Source: Ceratodon purpureus (Eukaryota > Streptophyta > Bryopsida > Pseudoditrichales > Ditrichaceae). Taken from it: 64,000 bases of DNA. The notes beneath the pieces are model-generated. The model searched no databases. It was not told where the DNA came from and saw nothing but the letters and a program-made list of their open reading frames with translations. Position numbers and translations under genes: made by a program. Shown in pieces: positions 55,188-64,000 of this stretch (the first letter of the stretch is position 1; the number at the start of each line of letters is the position of its first letter). The stretch lies in NCBI GenBank assembly GCA_014871385.1, contig CM026424.1:18199357-18263356 (forward strand), written 5' to 3'.

Positions 55188-57474
55188 TTAAATGTTGGGG
55201 AGGTCACACTCAGGATCATCCTCATATTCGTTATCATCAAAGTGTGAATCATCTTCCACTCTTGTCAAATGCTCATCGACTTCCTGGACGCGAGCTACTG
55301 GCACTTGTGTGACCTGGTCGAGTTGATCAGCACTACTCTGTGAGGTCGTATTCGGAACCACATGTTCCAGTCCGATGTGAGTGGGCGTGTAGCTCAAAGC
55401 ATTATCCAAGTTCCCGACAATACGCCTGGATCTAGGCTCGTGTCTTAAGACAATTTTCCTGTCCGGAGAGAGAACGTCCTCTATGAAGAATACCTGCTCT
55501 ACATTCAGGGGAAGTATGAAGGGATTAATGCGGGTACGGTCTTCTCGAATGTCCAGTCTACAAGACCAAAACCCCATGCGATCTTTTCTGAGCATGTCCT
55601 GCTTGGCCCAGTCCACTTTCAAAATTATGACGTTCCATCCGGCAAAGCTGACACGAAATATCCCCTTCAGAATGCCCACCTCAATGCGATCCACTGCACG
55701 CTCGCTAACAGATGTACAGATTCCAGAGTCGAAAGTAGTATGTGTCTTCGCGGATTCGTCCTCCATGCATCGCAGCAGCGCCCCATATGCCCACATGAAT
55801 TTGTAAGACTCAGCCACTGCAGATGGAGGGGTGGAAAGTTGAATTAGTTTCTCGTCCATGGGGAACTCTGCAGCCCGTAAATTCGATACGTGTTGTCTCA
55901 GCCACGTCGTAAAGGGAGGCATCATTCCTAGTTCCTGTGGGTATGACACTGCACGACCCGGGTGTCTACGATGATGCTGACCTCTGTATATTTGGCGGCT
56001 TGCATTGCGCTCGACCTTCTGTGACTCATACTCCCTGCAGACAACCAGGGCAGAGTTAGTCTCCATGAGCACATGCATGGTCGCGTTCATCAGCCTGGAT
56101 TCTCTGTATGCAAGGTCTCGGTAAGCCAACAGATTTGCAAAACAAGTATATGATTCGGTGGCTCACTCAAGCAATTCGGCGGTGTACTCCGAATGTGCAA
56201 TTGTGTATTCGTGGATTTGGCGAATATCATCTTCAGACAATGTAATGGATTTCACTTTACCCATTACGAGCTCTCCTGAGTCTCGCAACTCTTCTTCTGC
56301 ATCCCAGATTCGGCGACGAGAGTGAGGGAAATCTGCAAAATACTCTGTTGCAAAACCCAATGCCACGTCGTCCTGGTACCCCGATGCCATGCTGGCTTCA
56401 GGCCGCGCCATGTTCCGCACGTAATCAGCTAGTACGCCCATGTAGCGTTCAACTGGATAACACCAGCGTGAATGTACGGGCCCGCATTGCTCTAGTTCTT
56501 CAATGATGTGGACAGTGAGGTGAGTCATGATATCAAAGAACAAAGGGGGGAAATGGAGCTCAAAGAGGCATAAGGTTTCTGCAGCATAGTCCATCATATC
56601 CGGAATCTCCAGAGGGTCAATGACCTTGGAACAAACCCTCTGGAATAAGTGCCCCATTCTGATAACTGCAGTTCTTGGCCCTGGCTGTAAGCTACCTCGT
56701 AATGCGGCTGGCATTATCTGTTGCAGGAGGACGTGGTGGTCGTGGGACTTCATCCCAGCAAGTCGATCCTTACCAGCAAGTTTCTGTAGCGTTGAGGACA
56801 ACCCGGTTGGTGTGCTGGTCTGCGCCACTACGCGCAAGAATGATCTCCGTTCAAACTCCGAGAGTACGTAGGGCGCTCTTGGCATAATGTAACTGTCCGT
56901 TCCAAGTCGGGGCCGTAGCCACAGGTGAGACATTACGTTAGCTTGTTCCATATCTCTCCTAACCTCTTCGTTGTCGTTATCTCCGAATATATGTTTCACT
57001 ATGTTGGCAGAGATGTTTCGTTCGGTATGCATGACGTCCACTAGGTGACGTATGGGCAGTTCCTGCTCGGATCAATTGATACGACAAGTAAGCATTCTGT
57101 AAATACAGAGCGTGGTTACGACGTCTCTTAAGAAGACATACAGTGCAGAAAACAAAAAAAAAAAAAAAAACGACATGATATTTTTCATGTAAGTACAACT
57201 TCGAGAATGTCATTAGTTACCTTCCAATACGGTAACTGGAACAAAGATGACACCCGATTGACTCCATACTTACGTGCCGGGTCCGCATTCTTGGGTGTGC
57301 CACCATTATATAGAAAAGTTTATCACCACAACGTTCTTTAGAGGCTATTTGCCATTGCAGGACCCCATGTAACAAACCCCAAATCCAGGTTTCTACTATT
57401 CTCGGAAGATACATCGACGTAGGTCTCTTACTGAGGATTTGGACAGATTTCCCGTGATCCCGAATTCTCGTCAT
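55188..57474 (-). pseudogene. TNP2-type CACTA transposase, C-terminal half (DUF4218 and DUF4216 regions)
   Basis: From about 57290, reading VNRVSSLFQLPYWK, then after an intron ELPIRHLVDVMHTERNIS, the family's conserved LDVMHIEKN motif. The DUF4218-like region follows: MKSHDHHVLLQQIMPAALRG, FPPLFFDIMTHLTVHIIEEL, RWCYPVERYMGVLADYVRN. Then, in the 55188-56129 frame, a DUF4216-like region: ILKGIFRVSFAGWNVIILKV, NPFILPLNVEQVFFIEDV. An in-frame TGA separates the two frames near 56163 unless it lies in an intron. The N-terminal TNP2 domain with the catalytic residues is absent: upstream sequence runs straight into the divergent TnpA-like gene. Transposition would need a transposase supplied by another copy. 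Confidence 0.8.
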
Positions 57475-60400
57475 GGCGAGCTCATTCTCTGAATGCGATA
57501 GTTGTTCCGGCGATTCTGACCCTGAAGATTACGCACTCATCAAATTAGGGTTCCCTCTTGGAGCCCGATTAGCTCTGTCTCCTCTCTGCTTCAAGTCGCT
57601 GCGCAACTCCGTGATGTCGTCTTCATTTCCCAGCTCAAGCGGCGTCGCTGCACGCACGGCACCCTCGGGCTCGAACCAGGTAAGATTTGATCGACTTCTC
57701 CAATTCCAAAAAAACTGATTAGGGTTACAAATATATTTTGCACAATCAACACTTGCAGTATACGCTAGCCCATTGTCACGCAGGATACTGTGTTTATAAA
57801 ATTTCTGATGTCGAAAAGAAACTGTCGATGTTGGGTCTCTTCAGATACATCTCCGAAATAGCAGATGTGTAGGTCCTGAATCCTAAACCCCGGAAATATG
57901 TCAACCACTTTGAGAAGCAACGTAAATCACACCCCTTGCTTGTTCTTACACATAGTGCTACAAACCCATTTTCTTTTAGCACTCACGAATCACATTACAA
58001 TGTTTATCAGAGCGCCCTTGCCTGCATCACCGATGTTGGGATTAACTTTGTGAAATCTGATTGTATCACAGCCCGATACCAGGAGAGGATCATGGTCGCA
58101 GCAGTTACCGCATCAGGATGCATCCTTACCCGACTGGGCCCCTGAACTAACGCAACGACCTTATGCAGATCCTCGCAACAGCCAGGATATCAGAAATTCA
58201 GAGTCTTCGCCATATCTACGGAGAATCCCGTACCTGGCTCCGAGACCTACACACACAGCTCCGCCCACGATTAATAATCATGTTGAAGGCTCCATGGAGG
58301 CTGCCATTAATACGCAGCAGCATCGTAGGCGCCCAAGGAGTCCAGGCACAAAAGAGCGTGAGGCAATGGCGAAACGAAGATCTCGTACCCTACAGAAAGA
58401 AGCCTACGCCATGCAAAGAATTGCTCATGCCGAAGGTCGACAGATCAGGTATCCAATATTGACAAACCCTGATGGTGAGATTATTGGAAATCGAGGTAAA
58501 TGGCAAGCAGCAGTTAGGTCAATTGTTGACATTACCGTTGACAGATCAATTAGAGAGTATCGAAAGAACCCACAAGAATGGAAATGGTTGTTGAAAACCA
58601 TACAAAGGGAGCTTGATCTTCGATTCTCTTTTGTGTATCCTGTTAAGCCAGAGATCTTGTCCACATACCTGTCGATGATCTTGAGCAACGACAGGTATAA
58701 ATGGCACAAGCATTATGTTTTAACCGAAGGTGGACAGCATGAAGATTGCCCGGATGATGCTTTCGCAGCACTTAGACAATTCTGGGAGAGTCCCGAAGGA
58801 AAGGCCAAAACTGAGACCATGAAAGGTATCCGCTCTAAGGTGGGGAAAACTGTTTCGTGGTGCAGTGAGCAAGGTCTCGAGCGCACTCCAAGTCGACCTC
58901 TAAGGAGCACATCTTTCTCCGATGGTTTTCACACCCCAGGATCTGATCAGGTGAAGGTAAGGATCTCCATAGCACTCGCATTGTTGCTAATCGAACGTGC
59001 TGCATTTATTTTGAGTATACCTAATATGCATGATATGCTTATTAATTATTGCTTTCTGCTGAGGTAGTCCAAATACTTAGTAATCTTGCATCATCCGGAA
59101 ATTCCTTTCTAACAGAAATGTACGGTGCCTCGCAGTATGCAAATGCATACGACACTCCGATTTTATCCGACTGGATAATGGATGCTCCCACAGAATATGG
59201 TGCAACAGAAACCTACGGGTCACACGCCCACTCCCCGGAAGTAGTGAATTCAACCTCACTACGCCAGGTACGATTATCAAAACCCCCTCTGTTTATCGCT
59301 CTTGTCCTTGATAGAACAAATATGATTCGTGGAAGCCAGTTCATGAAATCCTAAATATATACTAAACCGATATATCTTTTACAGGGAACCAACAGTCAGA
59401 TGCAGTCTACCCCCCCGGACAAATTAACAGACGCCTGGAAGGAGGGCATGGAATCCCGAATGGACTTCTTACAAACGAATCTTACTGAATTACTACAACT
59501 GATCAAGGACGGAGCTACGCGCGCACCCGAACGCTCTCAAGTTGTACTGCCCACCGTCACGTCACCAAGCATGCCCACTCCATTACCCGAACATATAGAA
59601 TCCACGCCTACCGCGGAACCACTGAACGCAGCGAAGTCCTTAGGAGTCACGGAAAACTCCACACCGTGGAGCCGACAAGGTACGAACATCCTAAAACAAC
59701 TCCGAAGTTGTCACCGAACACCATGTCATAACGTCATTCATGCTGCACCAATTAACGTATCCACCGCTCCTTACCTCGTCTTGTCATTTTAACTATGCAG
59801 ATTCTCGTTGCGAGACTGAACCGTTGCTTCTAGTTTCTCCAGCGACACAATCGCCAGTAAGTGGCGACACAGTCCTCTTGAACTCGGACTCCCCCAACCA
59901 GGAAGAGCACACCACCTCAGAATGTGCACCTGCTCAGACGTCACCAGAGACCAGCCGAGGCACAAGTATCTCTCATCCGGCAACAACCGTGACAAATTCA
60001 CGACCAGTTTTAACAGCGTCAACTAATATCTCTGATGACGCAGGAAACACAAGTGCATCTCCCCCAATCTGCGCGAGGGAGGGCATTGTTACCAGAGGAG
60101 GTCGTGGACGCAAAACTGGAGCATGTTCGAAGGTCCCTCCGGAGTTCCAACCGGCCAAGGAGAACGACACTGCGGTTCCTGCAAAAAAACCGGTCTGGAT
60201 CATTCATCCAGACCACGGAGAGACGGTTGTCGCGGCTGGGAGAACAGGGCCTGGCCCAAAATCTAAATTACTGAAAGATGGTCCACCGTGTCCCAATGGA
60301 TCTCAATGGGTACACGTGCTGCGCATCTTCAAGAATTCGGTGAAAGTGTTGTACCCGTCTTTGGTAGACGAGCGCCACTCTTTAGATTGCGCACTGCCTC

Positions 60401-60489
60401 CCAAACGTGGGAAACACGCCTTATTGATGTGGGACTCACGGTACCTTATTCCATACAAGGTGGAGGAGTCGACGTCGGCTTCTCATTGA
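57473..60489 (+). CDS. TnpA-like CACTA accessory protein (about 5 exons)
   Basis: Exons inferred: 57473-57679 (MASSFSECDSCSGDSDPEDY), 58072-58956, about 59068-59267, 59385-59679 and 59801-60489, with GT-AG borders and compatible phases. The core SIREYRKNPQEWKWLLKTIQ, RFSFVYPVKPEILSTYLSMI and KTETMKGIRSKVGKTVSW is the plant transposase (Ptta/En/Spm) type region. A Pro/Ser/Thr-rich linker and a C-terminal region with MWDSRYLIPYKVEES follow. TnpA-class proteins bind subterminal repeats and assist transposition. No internal stops are seen in the exons, so this partner gene may still be functional. Exon 3 acceptor and exon 2 donor each have an alternative a few bases away. Confidence 0.7.
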
Positions 60490-61478
60490 CCTCAGGGGGG
60501 GCATGGATTAGATCTTCAGAATTAAACGGTATCCTTCTAGTCCTCGTAGGATCTACAGCAATCCAGAGCTCTCGAATCTGTATTCACTTTTTGCACATGC
60601 AATGGAAATCGGATTACAAATTGAAGAGAACGTTGGTGCGAGATGATTAATGTGCTCCTATGATTAGTGCGCTCCAATGATTAGTGTGCTCCAGTTATAG
60701 CTCCAATGGGTAGCATGATCAATTCAGATTCAGGCACCGAAAATACAGATGAACTGTGTCTATACTAAGATGTCTGTAAATATGGCATAACCTAAAACAA
60801 GAACGCGTAATTCACACAGGCGACAAAATGCAACCGACTAAGTGGGGTCCAGTGATGACTAAAAGGGATTGTAACCTTCGAGTAAATGGGGCCCACCGAC
60901 ACGTAAAGGGGGATCGAATATTCGACATATATGATGAATTTATACCCGGCAAACTTCCGGGCATGAACAACCCCCGTCCTTTAAGCGGTCCTCTTCCTCT
61001 GATCCGGACATCTATACCCTAAACTCCGGGTACAAGCCGTTTACCGGGTATGGCATAACTCGAGAATCCGGACATGTAAACACTCCCCGACATCAACCCG
61101 GGCATAATGTCGCCGGATAACTGCGCGCCCGATACCCCTCACTGAACATCAATAGGTACATCTCGTAACATTCGAAATTACGATCCCAGTTGAGTAAGTT
61201 CACAGCGGATGACGATAGTTGACGAAGCGCGCACTCTCAGATCATCCAGGCCATATTCTTGCAAACCACGGGCAGAAAAAAGAATTCCAGGACATTGCCC
61301 GAGGGCTGAACACGGCGGACCCGGCGACAGCGAGAGATAATGGGAGGGACCGGAACCGGCTCTGACACGAGGCCACTTCGACGCGTCCCGACGCCCCCAC
61401 GACGCGCCTCGGTCGACGAGCCAGCACTCGTTCCCTCCCTCGCTTTGGGCGTAGTTTCCTCCTCGTTTTCCAGTAGTG
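60490..61478. other. CACTA right subterminal region
   Basis: Non-coding. From about 60900 to 61130, short GC-rich words related to CCGGGCAT, ATACCCGG and CCGGACAT recur many times in both orientations, as expected for CACTA subterminal binding repeats. Confidence 0.6.
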
Positions 61479-63864
61479 AATGCCCTTACCTTTTCCCACT
61501 GTTTACGAACAAACACATCATCAAAATGGTTGCAAGTAAGTTGAATTAGTATGACTAACCTAGGCAATCTAGGATGCAAAGGATTCAATATCAACACTAG
61601 GGCATAATGAGCTTTAACATTCAATTTAAACGCTTGCACAATATTTTCATATCCCTCAAATTCAGACCCTACATTCACAACAAAATTAGAAACACAATGA
61701 TGATTTTCACCAACACCACAAAATACAACCAAAGTATTATCCCTAGCTATCCATCTCACAGCCTTTTTAACAACGGTTTCATCTTCAGCCAACATAGAAG
61801 GTACCGTTCCAAGGGGGATATTTGCCATTTCCATAAGAGATTTGTACACACCGGCAATGTGGCAGAAAACTTCTTCACAAGGCTCCAACTTTGTATTTCA
61901 ATCCATTTCGAAGTCCTCGTTTGGTGGTATCCAAAGAGGGACCAGCCATGTTAAGTGACAAGAAATGATGGAGTCTAGGACCACCCCATAATTTGATGGT
62001 CTCAAACATTGCTTTGGTTGTCTTGTTGTATCTTTTTGCCTTATCATCCTTTCCTATATTCTTGCCTATATCAGTAAGAAAATCCCATAATGACTCCTTA
62101 CCTTCAAACTTACCATGGTTATGTGCCACAATGATATTGTGACAAAAAGCCTTCACATCACCTCTACCATGATACTCAGCTGAAGATTCGCGCAATGATC
62201 TGACCTTCACAGAAAGAGTTGCAACTCGAACTCTTGCTCGCCACAGATTAGACCGTAAAGACCTAGCTTCTTTCCCAGACGATTGAGCAAGTTTAATAAT
62301 TTCAAGCCTACCGTAATATCCCAACTGGACACCTCTGCTGAAATTTTGTTTACCTCTTTGAGTCTTGTTCTTTTTAGAACAATAAACCCTCATTCTAAAA
62401 TCGTTTTCAGCAGGGATTGAAGAACATTCAGAGCATCGAAGTTCAACAAAACCTTCACCTCTACTCAAAGAAACGCGAGCACAATTTATATGACGAAAAG
62501 TCCCATTGATAACATATTCATTGCTACCATTTTGAATTTGAGCACAAGTGAAAGGTTCAGCATACCAGTTCTTTCCTTTCTTAAGGTCGTCCAAGAATGG
62601 CTTTAAATCAGCTGTCACACCATTATAGTCCCAACTGTCATCCCACAAACCCCAACACATGGACAAAAGATGGGAATATTTGTTTGATTGCTATAAAGCA
62701 TCAACCCCATCGTTAGTAGAAGAGTCATCAACACTTGGAACACTTACATTCACCAAAAATGAACTTAAATCTGTTTGCCTAGGATCCTGTGATGATGAAG
62801 ATTTAGAAGGACAACCTTTAGGTTTGGGATCTGATTTGGTAGAGCAACCACTAGAGATGTCTGAGACTGCATCATGATGGGACTTTCCAATGACATGCTC
62901 ATTGCTCACGCAAGTTAACCTCTAAAGATCCAGTTTTTAGAAACAAATTCATCCACTTGTTATCAAAAGTACAACGAATTTTCACTGCCCCAAGTCTAAA
63001 ATAATTGCCAACAGTGGCATCAACAAGTTCAAGTTTACTTGTAGGAAACTCAACTTCAAAGAGTTTAATTCTTTGAAGTGCTTCTTCAACCCTAGACTTG
63101 TTCTCAGCCAAGGTTTCTTCGTTGTCATTTTTATAATCTGTTTTTGCATGCTTTAAGTTCTTTAGCAACCCGTGTCTACCTTCGTAATTCTTCAAATGTC
63201 CATCAGAATTTATGTGTGACCGTAAATAGTTAGCACAAGCATCCCACGGCTTGTTGCTACCTGATCGATGATATCTCTCTTGACATTCATGACAGAAAAG
63301 CTGGAAAAATATATTTTTTCCTTGATCCCTTGTTTCCAACTCCAAAGCATCATGTCGCCCAAGTTTCTTAATTTCCCTTCTTGTATTGAGAATCTCACGA
63401 TGCCACTTCTGAACATCTTTAGTAGATGCCAACTTCCTGTATAAACGACTTCCATGTCCAAGTACAACCCCATCAAGCTCTGGATTGATCACTTCAATTG
63501 AAGGTTCTTCAATTGGTTGGTTATTCATGTTATCATTTAACCCATTTACACAATCATCACCCTCTGAGGATGTAGTGGATGCCATCGATGACATTAGACG
63601 CTTGCTAATACCTCCATCTGGAGTAACTATCAATCGGATGTGGACAACATCCCCTTTTATTTTCATTTTCTCTTCTTGTTTAGATGAAAAAACACTCCCT
63701 CCAATGCTCAACATCTGAAATTCAGATGTGGTAATTTCATCCTCTTTGATTGCCAACTTTACATCACTGTAAGTGGCACCCAAAGAAGAGAAGACAAAAC
63801 CCAATTGGGTATGTTCGTCATCACAATTTACAGAAACAACCTTCACTTCTAACTCTTCAGCCAT
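61479..63864 (-). pseudogene. 5' part of a large unnamed-family gene, disrupted
   Basis: Starts at ATG 63864 (MAEELEVKVVSVNCDDEHTQ). A Cys/His region (FCHEC...HINSDGH, near 63190-63310) resembles a BED-type finger. An intron or frame change near 62.69-62.91 kb leads to NKYSHLLSMCWGLWDDSW, a second Cys pair (LRCSECSSIPAEND), RGDVKAFCHNIIVAH and LHHFLSLNMAGPS. Another frame change lies near 61.88 kb. Then MLAEDETVVKKAVRW, LVVFCGVGENHHC and HFDDVFVRKQWEKV reach the CACTA insertion. With one AAT copy and the element removed, the flanking codons read VRALWSIH, so the insertion is exonic. It is now a broken copy. Family function unknown. Confidence 0.6.
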
Positions 63865-64000
63865 TGCTCTAGATGATAGAGATGTTTAGTTTTTGTACTA
63901 GAAAATGAAGGTCTTTAAAAGTTACCTCTTCGAATATCAATCAGTGCTCCGTATGGCTTTACTGTTTGCACCGTTCCCTCCCCAACTGAACCACTTCTGA

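Larger units (their letters stand above)
54364..61478. mobile_element. CACTA (En/Spm) DNA transposon, 7.1 kb
   Basis: Left end CACTAGTAGAAAAC (54364) and right end, inverted, CACTACTGGAAAAC (to 61478) match at 12 of 14 positions. The 3-bp target duplication AAT lies at 54361-54363 and 61479-61481. A shared 16-bp subterminal motif CTCTCAGATCATCCAG occurs at 54485-54500 and 61234-61249. The element carries a truncated TNP2-type transposase (minus) and a TnpA-like gene (plus), divergently arranged around 57473. It is probably non-autonomous because the transposase lacks its catalytic N-terminal half. Confidence 0.92.

Overview
The window looks like a nuclear segment of a land plant. Host genes are split by many short GT-AG introns, gamma-tubulin matches the plant form in length and sequence, a MAMI-type VAP protein is present, and the mobile elements are a Gypsy LTR element, hAT, PIF/Harbinger and CACTA (En/Spm). 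A seed-free plant such as a moss or liverwort is my guess, with low confidence.

Layout. 1-4975: unclassified repeat-like DNA, then the 5' part of a decayed Gypsy element (LTR, gag, protease, start of reverse transcriptase). 4976-21736: the most striking object, a roughly 16.8-kb element bounded by an 11-bp inverted terminal match. It holds four long intronless genes in two convergent pairs: a hAT transposase, a RING-H2 protein, an Arg/Asp-rich coiled-coil protein and a kinase-like protein. Every gene is preceded by its own extremely GC-rich block, and in every case a TATA-like sequence sits in the loop of an inverted repeat at the edge of that block. 21737-26235: intergenic, with a PIF/Harbinger fragment. 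26236-34108: two apparently intact minus-strand host genes, a MAMI-like VAP/MSP-domain gene (7 exons) and gamma-tubulin (11 exons). 35358-43139: a large many-exon WD40 gene. 44080-45893 and 50570-52125: two copies of a promoter/5'-leader segment, one upstream of the WD40 gene and one upstream of an F-box gene (49216-50532). 52126-64000: a degraded multi-domain gene of an unnamed family, split in an exon by a 7.1-kb CACTA element (54364-61478, 3-bp target duplication AAT).

How the parts fit. The giant element is read here as a cargo-carrying hAT-type transposon. The transposase would act on the short termini and the GACGTCC-type subterminal motifs. The RING and kinase proteins are candidate accessory or host-interaction factors, and the RING protein and its Arg/Asp-rich neighbour share an N-terminal domain. 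The four GC-block/TATA-hairpin units look like one promoter design used four times. The host genes are housekeeping (microtubule nucleation, ER-membrane VAP) plus WD40 and F-box proteins that appear to share a duplicated leader.
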